Below the pieces are notes generated by a model that was not told the origin of the DNA, made no database searches, and saw nothing but the letters and a program-made list of their open reading frames with translations. A stretch of DNA of 64,000 nt from GH45 sp046704385 (lineage in GTDB: Bacteria > Bacteroidota > Bacteroidia > Bacteroidales > SZUA-534), in assembly GCA_046704385.1 (NCBI GenBank), contig JBJKSB010000112.1:1-64000 (forward strand). Reading direction: 5' to 3'. Made by a program: the position numbers and the translations under genes. Each line of letters begins with the position of its first letter. Within the stretch, counting starts at the first letter, position 1. Shown one piece after another: positions 26,312-35,569 of the stretch.

Positions 26312-26743
26312 ATGATAAACAAAGTTATTTTAGTTGGAAATGTAGGCAAAGATCCTGAAGTCAGGTATCTTGAAAATGGAGTGGCAGTTGCACAATTTCC
26401 ATTAGCCACAAGTGAAACTTATAAGGATAAGTCGGGGAACAGAACATCAAAAACAGAATGGCACAATATTGTTTTATGGCGAAACCTGGCCGAAATTGCA
26501 GAAAAATATGTAAAGAAAGGCAATCCACTTTACATTGAGGGTAAAATCACCACCCGATCGTGGGATGGCCAGGATGGTTCAAAAAAATATATAACTGAAA
26601 TTGTTGGGAATGTTATGCAGATGCTGGGATCGAAATCAGCAAACGAAAACAGCGGCGGCGTAACACCTCCTCCACCTGCAGAAGAAAACGGAAGTTCTGA
26701 CCCAGGAGTTGAACCTCTTGAAACTGACGACCTTCCATTTTAA
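26312..26743 (+). CDS. ssb: Single-stranded DNA-binding protein
   Basis: 143 residues. The OB-fold occupies about 1-105 (MINKVILVGNVGKDPEVRYL, KTEWHNIVLWRNLAEIAEKY, NPLYIEGKITTRSW). A flexible Gly/Pro/Glu-rich tail ends in the acidic tip ETDDLPF, the conserved partner-binding peptide. It functions as a tetramer in replication, recombination and repair. Confidence 0.96.
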   Translation: MINKVILVGNVGKDPEVRYLENGVAVAQFPLATSETYKDKSGNRTSKTEWHNIVLWRNLAEIAEKYVKKGNPLYIEGKITTRSWDGQDGSKKYITEIVGNVMQMLGSKSANENSGGVTPPPPAEENGSSDPGVEPLETDDLPF

Positions 26744-26775
26744 ATAAAATGATTGTTAAATAAATTAAAAATACG

Positions 26776-28095
26776 TTGGAAAACGAGCCTTTCTCCGAAT
26801 GGGTAATATTAGCGATGGCTAATATTACCTATTTACCATTTAGTTTTAGCTCAGCCTTTGGATTAATATTTACCATAGTGTTGCTTTTTTGTTCTGCTTT
26901 AATTTCGGGAGCAGAAGTTGCTTTTTTTTCGCTAAGTCCACAGGAACTCGCTGATTTAAAGGAAGGTAAATCAAACCTTTCGCGTACAGCCGATAAGCTA
27001 TTAAATAAGCCCCAGAAATTGCTGGCTACTCTCCTGGTGGCAAATAATTTTATAAACATTGCCATTGTTATCTTATCCACTTATGTAATAAACAGCCTGG
27101 TAAGTTTTGGTTCGTCAGGTATTTTGGGATTTTTAATACAGGTAGTTTTTATCACTTTTGTTTTATTGCTTTTTGGTGAGATTATTCCTAAAGTATATGC
27201 ACATAAATATGCCTTGAAATTTGCCCATTTTATGGCGATACCCATACAGATACTGGTGCATTTGTTTAAACCTGTTACTTCTTTCCTGGTATCATCCACA
27301 AAAGTTATTGACCGGTTTTATCAAAAAAAACCCAACTTTTCAATTAATGACCTATCGAGTGCACTTGAACTTACATCGGAATCACTGGCTGAAGAAAAAG
27401 GGATTTTAAAAGGCATTATTGAATTCGGGAATATAGAAGTATCTGAAATTATGTGCCCCAGGGTAGATGTGCTTGCTTTGGACATTACCTCACCATTCTC
27501 AAAAGTATTACATGAAATAATTGATGCCGGCTATTCGAGAATTCCGGTTTATTCAAAATCATTCGACAACATTAAAGGCATTTTATATATTAAAGATTTA
27601 TTACCACACATTCAAAAAACCGAGGGTTTCCACTGGCCATCATTAATTCGTCCTCCATATTTTGTTCCGGAGAAGAAGAAAATTAACGATCTGCTTGAGG
27701 AACTGCAAACCGACAAAATACACATGGCTGTTGTGGTTGATGAATATGGTGGAACCTCCGGCATCATAACCATGGAAGATATTATTGAAGAAATTGTTGG
27801 TGATATTTCTGATGAATTTGATGATGATGAGGAAGGCTATACAAAAGTTAATGAAAACACATACCTGTTTGATGGGAAAACGCTTTTAAACGATTTTTAT
27901 AAAATATTTGAAGTTGAAAATACCGTTTTTGACGAGGTAAAAGGCGAAGCCGATACCCTTGCCGGACTTATTTTAGAGATAAAAGGCGAATTTCCGGATC
28001 TACATAATAAAATCAGGTATAAACAGTTTACTTTCACCATTGAAGCACTGGATAAAAGGCGTATAGTTAAAATAAAAACCCATATACAACGTTAG
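26776..28095 (+). CDS. gldE: Gliding motility-associated protein GldE (CNNM/CorC-like)
   Basis: A 439-residue inner-membrane protein: DUF21/CNNM transmembrane domain (about 25-195, with GAEVAFFSLSPQELADL and LLVANNFINIAIV), two CBS domains (about 210-335, with VAVVVDEYGGTSGIITMEDI... split by a linker) and a C-terminal CorC/HlyC domain (about 350-430). In flavobacteria GldE partners with GldD and supports gliding and type IX secretion. The open frame begins with TTG at 26776; an ATG at 26815 is the alternative start. It is followed by gldD. Confidence 0.9.
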   Translation: MENEPFSEWVILAMANITYLPFSFSSAFGLIFTIVLLFCSALISGAEVAFFSLSPQELADLKEGKSNLSRTADKLLNKPQKLLATLLVANNFINIAIVILSTYVINSLVSFGSSGILGFLIQVVFITFVLLLFGEIIPKVYAHKYALKFAHFMAIPIQILVHLFKPVTSFLVSSTKVIDRFYQKKPNFSINDLSSALELTSESLAEEKGILKGIIEFGNIEVSEIMCPRVDVLALDITSPFSKVLHEIIDAGYSRIPVYSKSFDNIKGILYIKDLLPHIQKTEGFHWPSLIRPPYFVPEKKKINDLLEELQTDKIHMAVVVDEYGGTSGIITMEDIIEEIVGDISDEFDDDEEGYTKVNENTYLFDGKTLLNDFYKIFEVENTVFDEVKGEADTLAGLILEIKGEFPDLHNKIRYKQFTFTIEALDKRRIVKIKTHIQR

Positions 28096-28110
28096 GTTTA
28101 GATGCCGGTT

Positions 28111-28142
28111 GTTGGCATGTTTAAGTTAATACGCTATTTTTG
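28111..28142 (+). promoter_or_regulatory. Promoter of gldD
   Basis: GTTG (28111-28114), 20 nt, TATTTTTG (28135-28142), with an exact -7 box. Its position covers the TTG at 28140 and so supports the ATG at 28158 as the gldD start. Confidence 0.5.
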
Positions 28143-28157
28143 CCAAAATTTTCCAAA

Positions 28158-28724
28158 ATGTCAAACAGAATATTGATAATACTTTTTTTAGTTGTTGCTG
28201 CATCCTGTAAAAGGGAATATTCTCCTAAGCCGCGTGGGTATTTCAGGATTGATTTGCCCGAAAAAAAATATACCGAATCACCTGATATTTTACCTTACAA
28301 ATTTGAAATACCGGTAAAAAGCCTTATTACCAAGGATAAAAATGAAGATCATGATATGTACTATATAAATATTGAATATCCGCAATATAAAGCCACTATA
28401 TATTTAACTTATAAAGATATAAATAACAACCTGGAGCAATATATTAACGACTCGCGCAATTTTGTATATAAACATACTATAAAGGCTGATGCCATTTCAG
28501 AACAGGTTTATGAAAACCCTGAAAAGAAAGTATTTGGTATGAGGTATGACATTAAAGGTGACGCAGCTTCTAATACTCAATTCTTTTTAACTGACAGTAC
28601 ACACAATTTTTTACGAGGGGCATTGTATTTTAACGTTGTCCCGAACAAAGATTCCCTGGCACCAGTACTGGCCTATATCAACAAAGATATTGTCCATATG
28701 ATTGAAACATTTGAATGGAAATAA
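28158..28724 (+). CDS. gldD: Gliding motility lipoprotein GldD
   Basis: A 188-residue lipoprotein: signal LIILFLVVAASC with the lipidated Cys, then KPRGYFRIDLPEKKY, the GldD family start. It is needed for gliding and type IX secretion in Flavobacterium, but the gene is also kept in non-gliding Bacteroidota, where its job is unclear. The stop codon is immediately followed by the ATG of the phosphopantetheinyl transferase gene, indicating an operon. Confidence 0.9.
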   Translation: MSNRILIILFLVVAASCKREYSPKPRGYFRIDLPEKKYTESPDILPYKFEIPVKSLITKDKNEDHDMYYINIEYPQYKATIYLTYKDINNNLEQYINDSRNFVYKHTIKADAISEQVYENPEKKVFGMRYDIKGDAASNTQFFLTDSTHNFLRGALYFNVVPNKDSLAPVLAYINKDIVHMIETFEWK

Positions 28725-29360
28725 ATGGCTTTATGGAGTATTGAAAAAATTGCGAATGGTGCCCGACTTGGGATATGGAAGAAAGAAGAATCACTGGCGG
28801 CACTTAAATCGGTTTTTCTGTTAAATAAAGCTGAACAACCCGATTACAATAAAATATCCAACGAATCGAGAAAAAAAGAATGGCTGACCACCCGCATTTT
28901 ACTGACTGAATTATTACACCAACGGGTCACTATTTATCACAACAGTAACCGCAAACCCTATCTTAAAAACCACTCATCAAATATATCTATTTCGCATTCA
29001 AAAAACTTTGTTGTTATAATACTGGCTGCCAATCACTATCCGGGAGTTGATGTGGAAAATATTTCGGACAGGGTTGAAAAGGTGAAACATAAATTTTTGC
29101 AAGCCGAGGAATTAGACTGGTGCACGACTGTTGACCTTATGACAGCCTGCTGGAGCGCAAAAGAAGCCATTTTTAAAATATATGAAAAGGAACTGGATTT
29201 TCACGATATGCTGGTTTCACCCTTCCATATGTCATCGTATCAGGGGAGTTTTCCGGTAAAAGTGCTGAAAAAGGAGCAAAAGGCCGATTATTTAGTCAAT
29301 TACCGGTTAATTGAAAATGATGTTGTTACCTACGCACTATCCCGAAGTACCCTATCCTGA
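28725..29360 (+). CDS. 4'-phosphopantetheinyl transferase superfamily protein
   Basis: A 211-residue Sfp-type enzyme that loads the phosphopantetheine arm from CoA onto carrier proteins. The motifs are NISISHSKNFVVIIL, then PGVDVENIS with the Mg-binding Asp, and CWSAKEAIFKI with the catalytic Glu-Lys pair. It starts at the base after the gldD stop. No polyketide or peptide synthetase is nearby, so its target is probably the fatty-acid ACP. Confidence 0.9.
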   Translation: MALWSIEKIANGARLGIWKKEESLAALKSVFLLNKAEQPDYNKISNESRKKEWLTTRILLTELLHQRVTIYHNSNRKPYLKNHSSNISISHSKNFVVIILAANHYPGVDVENISDRVEKVKHKFLQAEELDWCTTVDLMTACWSAKEAIFKIYEKELDFHDMLVSPFHMSSYQGSFPVKVLKKEQKADYLVNYRLIENDVVTYALSRSTLS

Positions 29361-29387
29361 TTTGTTTTTCCATAATTCAACTATCCA

Positions 29388-29419
29388 TTTATAGCAAATC
29401 ATTTAAAAGATTATCTTTG
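29388..29419 (+). promoter_or_regulatory. Promoter of the GGGP-synthase-like gene
   Basis: TTTA (29388-29391), 20 nt, TATCTTTG (29412-29419), with an exact -7 box. It overlaps the GTG at 29419, so translation should begin at the ATG at 29425. Confidence 0.5.
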
Positions 29420-29424
29420 TGCTT

Positions 29425-30159
29425 ATGCTAAAAGTCCTGTTACAACATAAAAAAGAAGCGGGTAAAAAAGTATTTGCATTACTTATTGATCCTGACAAGC
29501 ATTCATCAGAATCACTGGTTTCACTTTTCAAAATTGCCAATTGTGAACCCGGACCCGATCTTATTTTAATAGGTGGAAGCATTGTTTTTAATGGCATTGA
29601 CGAGACCATAAAAACTATCAAGAAACTAACACAAAAACCGGTATACCTGTTCCCTGGCAGTGCACTTCAGATTTCAAATTTTGCCGATGGAATTTTATTG
29701 CTTTCACTGATTTCAGGGCGAAATCCGGAATTTTTAATCGGTCACCACGTACTGGCAGCCCCAAAAATTAAAAAATCGGGGCTTGACGTAATTCCTACCG
29801 GATATCTTTTAATTAACTCCGGGGTTGACACCTCAGTTTCATATATGAGCAATACTGCTCCTATTCCGCATTACAAAAATGATATAGCTATTGCCACAGC
29901 TATTGCCGGCGAGATGCTGGGATTACAGGCAATTTATCTCGAAGCTGGCAGTGGAGCAAAATACACAGTTTCATCACAAATGATCAGTGAGGTAAAGCAA
30001 AATATTTCAATCCCGCTAATTGTTGGAGGAGGCATAACCACAGAAAAACAACTGGTTGATATTCTTGAATCAGGAGCCGATATGGTAGTGGTTGGTACTG
30101 CTGTTGAATCCACACCGGAAACTATCACAAAATTTGCGCAGATTATCTCTGAATTTTAG
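29425..30159 (+). CDS. Geranylgeranylglyceryl/heptaprenylglyceryl phosphate synthase
   Basis: A TIM-barrel prenyltransferase that couples sn-glycerol-1-phosphate to a polyprenyl diphosphate, an archaeal-type ether lipid reaction also present in Bacteroidota. The 244 residues include FALLIDPDKHSSESL with the Mg-binding Asp, LILIGGSI, YLFPGSALQIS, YLEAGSGAKY and IVGGGITTEKQL, VVVGTAVE. The substrate chain length and the physiological product in Bacteroidota are not clear from the sequence. It has its own promoter. Confidence 0.9.
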   Translation: MLKVLLQHKKEAGKKVFALLIDPDKHSSESLVSLFKIANCEPGPDLILIGGSIVFNGIDETIKTIKKLTQKPVYLFPGSALQISNFADGILLLSLISGRNPEFLIGHHVLAAPKIKKSGLDVIPTGYLLINSGVDTSVSYMSNTAPIPHYKNDIAIATAIAGEMLGLQAIYLEAGSGAKYTVSSQMISEVKQNISIPLIVGGGITTEKQLVDILESGADMVVVGTAVESTPETITKFAQIISEF

Positions 30160-30173
30160 CCGTATTATCAGAG

Positions 30174-31817
30174 TTAATCCAATTCCGTTATCACGTTTCC
30201 GGTACTTCCATTGGGAAAAGGAATATTCAACAAATTTGAAATAGTTGGCGCAATGTCCTCAATTAAAATAGTCCTTGATATTTTTGCCCTTTTAATTTTC
30301 CAGCCATACCAAATCAAAGGCACATGGGTATCATACTTATTGGCAGAATTTGCCGAACTCAAATAATCCCCTTTTTCAATCCATCCTGGTTCAAGGTTTA
30401 TAATAACATCGCCTGACCTTTTTTGATTGTATGAATTCTGCATATAGGCAAAAACCCCTTCGTTAAAATGCGATTGATCCAGTGTAGTAGCCGTTATTGC
30501 ATTGGCTACCCCGGTGAATTGGATCATAAATTGAGCAACAACATCCTGCACTTCGCTGAGTTTTAAATTAGAATCTTCAATTAATGTCCTGTTCAGGTAT
30601 ATTTGCTTGTTGTGATATCCTGATATCCATTTGCCTTTGTCGTAAATTGCATTCATATAAGTTCCCAGTAACATTACAGCCCTGTCTGAATTGAATTCCC
30701 CTGCCGGGATATTTTGTTCCTTAAGCTCTTCGGGATTATAGGAAGTACCATGGTCGGAGGTAAGATACACCAATACATTACGCTTACCGAATTCATCATC
30801 AATAAACTGTAAAAAATGCTCAAGGTCGCGGTCGAGCCTGATGTACAAATCTTCAAGCTCAATTGAATTAGGCCCACAAAGCTGGCTTACGGCTGAAGTG
30901 GCCGAAAAATCAATGCTGATATAATCTGTATATTCATCCTTACCTAAATCTTCATCCAGAATTGCTGAAATAGCAAAATCTTTGGTAAGCGTATTTCCAT
31001 AAGGAGTTGCTTTAAGCATCGCATAAGCTTCATTCTTTTTCACAAGACTTGATAACCTTTTCGCAAATTTATTTTCGGAGGAAAAACCAACTGTTTTGGA
31101 GTTTCCTAACCTGGCTCCCACTCTGTAGTTTTCAAGCGCTAACATAGGAACCCATTCGCGTTCGCGATAGATATCAGGGAATTTTTTCTCATTAAAAGTC
31201 TTTACCCATGCCGGTAATGAATCGCAGTAATAATTACTGGTTACCCAATTCCCTGAAACATCATCGAACCAATAGGCTGAGTTGCCCATATGTCCGGCTG
31301 CCAGTATGGCACTTTGTGGTTTAAAGGAAATACCTATTACCTTTGACTTGCTATTATTAAAAAGTTTTAATTCATCAGAAAATGTGGTTGTTAACAAATT
31401 GGTAGGTGCATAGGGATAAACATCACGATCGATGCCCACTGTTTTATACGTTCCATCAAAAACCGAGAAATAATTGAGGTTTTGTACCCGTTGATACCAT
31501 CTGTCGGAAACAATACCGTGTACGACGGGCTCACATCCGGCAGCAATAGTTGCAATACCCGGAGCTGTTTGGGTCAGCATGTAATTATACCCTGCATTTT
31601 GACATAATGTTCCTTCATCAACCAGTTTTTTAAAACCACCATCACCAAAATTGTCCCAATACCGGTAGAGGTAATCATACCGCATATCTTCAATCACAAT
31701 TCCAACAATTAACACCGGCTTTTCCGGTGGAATATCTTTGCGCTTTTGCGCATTTGTATATTCAGAGCTAAAAATTCCTGCCAGGATTAAGGATGCTATA
31801 AGTATATTTTTCATCAA
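30174..31817 (-). CDS. PafA-like alkaline phosphatase superfamily protein
   Basis: A 547-residue periplasmic metallo-hydrolase with a signal peptide (1-23). The nucleophile Thr84 lies in LTQTAPGIATIAAG. Two-metal ligands are seen in IEDMRYD (Asp44), YLTSDHGTSYNPEE and the SGYHNKQIYLN region. Length and layout fit PafA, the phosphate-insensitive phosphatase of Bacteroidota. In the PafA family the phosphate contacts include a Lys-x-Arg pair ahead of the AILPAGH segment; here the corresponding stretch reads FKPQSAILAAGH, so the Arg appears to be Gln. Activity may therefore favour diesters or other substrates. Confidence 0.85.
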   Translation of the reverse strand: MMKNILIASLILAGIFSSEYTNAQKRKDIPPEKPVLIVGIVIEDMRYDYLYRYWDNFGDGGFKKLVDEGTLCQNAGYNYMLTQTAPGIATIAAGCEPVVHGIVSDRWYQRVQNLNYFSVFDGTYKTVGIDRDVYPYAPTNLLTTTFSDELKLFNNSKSKVIGISFKPQSAILAAGHMGNSAYWFDDVSGNWVTSNYYCDSLPAWVKTFNEKKFPDIYREREWVPMLALENYRVGARLGNSKTVGFSSENKFAKRLSSLVKKNEAYAMLKATPYGNTLTKDFAISAILDEDLGKDEYTDYISIDFSATSAVSQLCGPNSIELEDLYIRLDRDLEHFLQFIDDEFGKRNVLVYLTSDHGTSYNPEELKEQNIPAGEFNSDRAVMLLGTYMNAIYDKGKWISGYHNKQIYLNRTLIEDSNLKLSEVQDVVAQFMIQFTGVANAITATTLDQSHFNEGVFAYMQNSYNQKRSGDVIINLEPGWIEKGDYLSSANSANKYDTHVPLIWYGWKIKRAKISRTILIEDIAPTISNLLNIPFPNGSTGNVITELD

Positions 31818-31959
31818 AATTCAAATTATTTCCAGTCAAACATAGCAGAATTAAAACAATTGACAAAGTAATTCATAAACAAATCGGTGCTAAACAATTG
31901 CTTTTTAAATATCCATTTATTGTTATAATTTGCAGTTGAATTTTAATCACAACAAACCG

Positions 31960-34194
31960 ATGAAAATAAATGCCATATTCCGGATTTTTCTATTATTGAT
32001 TGTTTTGTATAGTTGTTCCACAGATAAAACACCTGTGCAATATTCGCAATACGATGACAAAATTGATTCGCTGTTAAAGCTCATGACAGACGAAGAAAAA
32101 GTGGGCCAGTTAAACGTGGTAAATTATTGGGGCGACATGGTTAATCCTGCTGGTACGAAAATCAATATTGATTCTGCCATAGCTCAAGGATTAGTATGCG
32201 GGATTCAAAACATAAGGGGTGTTAAACTCCTGACAAAACTCCAAAAAATTGCAGTGCATAACAGCCGCTTAGGTATTCCACTGTTATTTCCGTCGGATAT
32301 AATACACGGTACCGAGGTGGTTTTTCCCATACCCCTGGCACAGGCATCAAGCTGGGATATGGATGCTATTCAGGATGCAGCCCGCATTGCTGCTAATGAA
32401 GCCACAGCGTTAGGTATTGACCTTACTTACTCGCCTATGGCCGATATTTCGCGAGATCCCCGTTGGGGACGTGTAATGGAAGGTGGAGGCGAAGACCCGT
32501 ATTTTACTTCAAAAATGACCGCAGCAATTGTTAAAGGTTACCAGGGTGATGATTTATCGGACCCAACCACTATGGGGAGCTGCATCAAACATTTTGCAGC
32601 CTATGGAGCTGTTGAAGGCGGTCGCGATTATAATATTGTAGATATGTCAGATCGCAGGCTTCGTGAGATTTATCTGCCGGGCTATAAAGCCGGTATTTAC
32701 GCCGGTGCAAGTGCGATAATGGTTTCATTTAACGAAATTAACGGTGTGCCATCATCATGCAATAGCTATTTATTGAAAAATATTTTACGCAAGGAATGGG
32801 GATTTGAAGGATTTGTGATTGGTGATTACAGTTCGGTTGGTGAATTGGTTAATCATGGTGTTGCCTCAGATTTAAAAGAAGCCGCTGAATTAGCCATTAA
32901 TGCCGGACTTGATATCGATATGGCTTCGCTTGCCATATTAAACAACGTACCCGAATTAGTTAAAGAAGGAAAAGTCAGTAAAAAAACCCTTGATGAAGCA
33001 GTCAAGCATGTTCTCCGTATAAAATATGCCCTGGGCATTATGGATCATCCCTTTCTTTATCTTAACGGATCGCGTGAAAAAAATGATATTTTTAAACCCG
33101 AATACCTGGCTAAAGCCCGAAGTCTTGCCCAAAAATCAATTGTGTTATTAAAAAATAAGGATCATATTTTACCACTTAAAAAGGATATTAACAAACTGGC
33201 TTTAATAGGCCCGTTTGCACAGGATAGGTTTACACCAAAAGGAGAATGGGCTTTTGGCGGTAATCATTACGGAAGTATTGTTACGCTGGCTGAAGGTATT
33301 GGCAGAAAAGTATCCAATAATACCCAAATACTTTATGCCAAAGGTTGCAATGCCAACGATGACTCGGTACAATATATTGAAAGTGCCGTAAATACAGCCA
33401 AAATGGCCGATGTGGTTGTTGTAGCAATAGGCGAACCTCTTGATATGATAGGAGAATCGACCAGCCGTACAACCCTTAATTTACCGGGTATGCAAATGAA
33501 CCTGATAAAGGAACTTAAAAAAACCGGCAAACCCATTGTAGCGCTCATTTTTAGTGGTCGACCCTTATTGCTTAACTGGTTGGATAAAAATATTGACGGC
33601 ATAGTCCAGGTATGGCACCTGGGACACGAATCGGGTGATGCCATTGCCGATGTGGTATTCGGCGACTACAACCCGTCAGGCAAGCTGACATTGTCGTTCC
33701 CGTATAACGAGGGTCAAATTCCGGTTTATTACAGTTGTAAAACCACCGGCCGCCCCTTCCAGGAAAATTACCGCTGGTGCAGCCATTATATTGACAACCC
33801 GAATACTCCCTTATACCCCTTTGGTTATGGTTTAAGCTATTCAACTTTCAGGTATTCCGAAATTGAGCTCAGCAAAAACAAACTAGGCAAGCTGGGTTCC
33901 ATTGAAGCAACAGTAAAAATCAAAAACCTGGGGCCTTTTAATGGCGATGAAATTGTGCAGCTTTATATACAGGACCTCAAAGGAAGTGTAACCCGCCCGG
34001 TGAAAGAACTGAAAGGTTTTAAACGAATATCACTTAAAGTGGATGAAGAAAAAACGGTCAGCTTTAATATTACCGTTGACGATTTACGATTTTATACAAA
34101 AAACATGAAATACGAAGCCGAACCCGGAGAATTTAAAGTTTATATTGGTAACAGTTCTGATAATGTCAAGGAGGCCGAATTTACATTACGATAA
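31960..34194 (+). CDS. bglX: Glycoside hydrolase family 3 beta-glucosidase lipoprotein (BglX-like)
   Basis: About 744 residues from the ATG at 31960; an in-frame TTG at 31930 would lengthen the signal unnaturally. The lipoprotein signal ends VLYSC. The GH3 N-terminal barrel contains SPMADISRDPRWGR, KHFAAYGA and the nucleophile Asp in FVIGDYSSV. The C-terminal sandwich domain (about 390-620) contains LLKNKDHILPL and SFPYNEGQIPVYY, and a fibronectin III-like domain ends the protein. It removes non-reducing glucose or xylose residues from oligosaccharides in the periplasm. It is monocistronic and away from any SusC/D locus. Confidence 0.93.
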   Translation: MKINAIFRIFLLLIVLYSCSTDKTPVQYSQYDDKIDSLLKLMTDEEKVGQLNVVNYWGDMVNPAGTKINIDSAIAQGLVCGIQNIRGVKLLTKLQKIAVHNSRLGIPLLFPSDIIHGTEVVFPIPLAQASSWDMDAIQDAARIAANEATALGIDLTYSPMADISRDPRWGRVMEGGGEDPYFTSKMTAAIVKGYQGDDLSDPTTMGSCIKHFAAYGAVEGGRDYNIVDMSDRRLREIYLPGYKAGIYAGASAIMVSFNEINGVPSSCNSYLLKNILRKEWGFEGFVIGDYSSVGELVNHGVASDLKEAAELAINAGLDIDMASLAILNNVPELVKEGKVSKKTLDEAVKHVLRIKYALGIMDHPFLYLNGSREKNDIFKPEYLAKARSLAQKSIVLLKNKDHILPLKKDINKLALIGPFAQDRFTPKGEWAFGGNHYGSIVTLAEGIGRKVSNNTQILYAKGCNANDDSVQYIESAVNTAKMADVVVVAIGEPLDMIGESTSRTTLNLPGMQMNLIKELKKTGKPIVALIFSGRPLLLNWLDKNIDGIVQVWHLGHESGDAIADVVFGDYNPSGKLTLSFPYNEGQIPVYYSCKTTGRPFQENYRWCSHYIDNPNTPLYPFGYGLSYSTFRYSEIELSKNKLGKLGSIEATVKIKNLGPFNGDEIVQLYIQDLKGSVTRPVKELKGFKRISLKVDEEKTVSFNITVDDLRFYTKNMKYEAEPGEFKVYIGNSSDNVKEAEFTLR

Positions 34195-34300
34195 ATAAAC
34201 TTTTAGCCAGTTAATTTTTATAAACTGATACTTAATCTTCATCTTACTAAGTAGTTCCTGATTTATAAGCCTTACAGTTCAATTTTAGGACAATAATTTT

Positions 34301-35248
34301 CTATTGTTCTACTATTTCCACTCTTCTGTTTTTTGCTTTTCCTTCATCAGTGGAATTGCTTGCAACCGGGGCTGTTGAGCCATCTCCATATGCTTTCAGC
34401 TGTTCTGTTTTCACTCTATATTTAGTAACCAGTTCATTCACTACAGCATCGGCTCTGCTTTTCGACAATTCTAAATTACTATTAAAATCTCCGACATTAT
34501 CGGTATGTCCGACAACCATATATTTTGTGTTCGTGTGATTGTTTAAATAGTCAGCAACATTTTTTAATGCCTCGGCCGATTCCGGCATGATATCAGATTT
34601 ACCACTTTCAAAATGAATATCATAAACGGCAATATGGCCTTTAGCTGCGATACCCTTTTCCAGATCATTTACGCTTACAAGTCCTTTATCCATTGATTTT
34701 ACTTCAACAGCATCAAAAGTTATTAAAGGAAAACTGCGTTTAGTAACATAAACCACAACATATACATCCATATCATCAATTTTCTTTTTTGCTGATAAAT
34801 AAGCAAATTCACCCTCATTAAAATCCGGCTTGATGGATTGACCAGCCGGTAAGGCATTTAAACCGTCAAATTCGCCAACATACAACGATTCGCTTAAATT
34901 CAAGGCACAATTGGTTTTATCAAGCTTAAGTAAAATTTCGAAACCTGCTGTTTTTAATGCTTCTTCGTAGCTTTTATAAATTTCATATACCGAATGCTCA
35001 GCCTGAGAAGAGTATTGAATTCTGGTAATCTTTCCATCTATCTCATATTTATCCAGTGCATTATCCTTAAGTGAAAGCATATAATACCGATCAAAATTTT
35101 CAACCGCATACCATTCCATAACTGACCCTTTAAAACGGCTCACCAAAGGATAATCTGATCCATTTTCTATATCTGTCGTACGTTGTGCAAAAAGATCCCC
35201 TGAAATCATTAATGCAAGTAATATTAAAATAATTGATGTTTTTTTCAT
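34301..35248 (-). CDS. OmpA-family protein with DUF4892 domain
   Basis: 315 residues from the ATG at 35248, chosen because a strong Shine-Dalgarno-like GGGAGG lies just upstream and a signal peptide (about 1-22, ending LFAQ) follows. The first two-thirds match DUF4892. The C-terminal OmpA domain (about 205-315) has IHFESGKSDIMPESAE, VGHTDNVGDFNSNLELSKSR and KNRRVEI, the peptidoglycan-binding residues. It is likely a periplasmic or outer-membrane protein tethering the envelope. The separate function of DUF4892 is unknown. Confidence 0.88.
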   Translation of the reverse strand: MKKTSIILILLALMISGDLFAQRTTDIENGSDYPLVSRFKGSVMEWYAVENFDRYYMLSLKDNALDKYEIDGKITRIQYSSQAEHSVYEIYKSYEEALKTAGFEILLKLDKTNCALNLSESLYVGEFDGLNALPAGQSIKPDFNEGEFAYLSAKKKIDDMDVYVVVYVTKRSFPLITFDAVEVKSMDKGLVSVNDLEKGIAAKGHIAVYDIHFESGKSDIMPESAEALKNVADYLNNHTNTKYMVVGHTDNVGDFNSNLELSKSRADAVVNELVTKYRVKTEQLKAYGDGSTAPVASNSTDEGKAKNRRVEIVEQ

Positions 35249-35263
35249 TATTATTCCTCCCAT

Positions 35264-35569
35264 ATTTAATTATGCTTTTAAATTTATAATATTCAGGTTT
35301 CAAACACAAATTTACCAAGGCTGGAGTTCAGATTTATAATGTTCTGCATATTGCTGCAAGCATTTTCCAAAACTATAGGCTTAAATATTTGGCCATTGCT
35401 GCAATTTTAATAATGGAAGCCGGAACTTAGCATAATAATATACCTTTCAATTCGGTTCCTTTAATACCATTTTTTAAGGAAAAACGGCTTTGTACTATGA
35501 AATGTCAGGCCGGATTGTTATTTTCGAAAGTTATTCAAGAGGTTTTATTTCTAATTTAACTAAATCAAT
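35264..35569. other. Intergenic region without a recognised gene
   Basis: A divergent control region between the OmpA-like gene and the M28 gene. A weak -7 candidate TATTTTCG (35519-35526) precedes the M28 start by about 45 nt. No ORF, hairpin or repeat stands out. Confidence 0.5.

Noticed and set aside
33333..33644. A minus-strand ORF of 103 codons
   Set aside because: It lies antisense inside the GH3 gene, whose motifs are unbroken.
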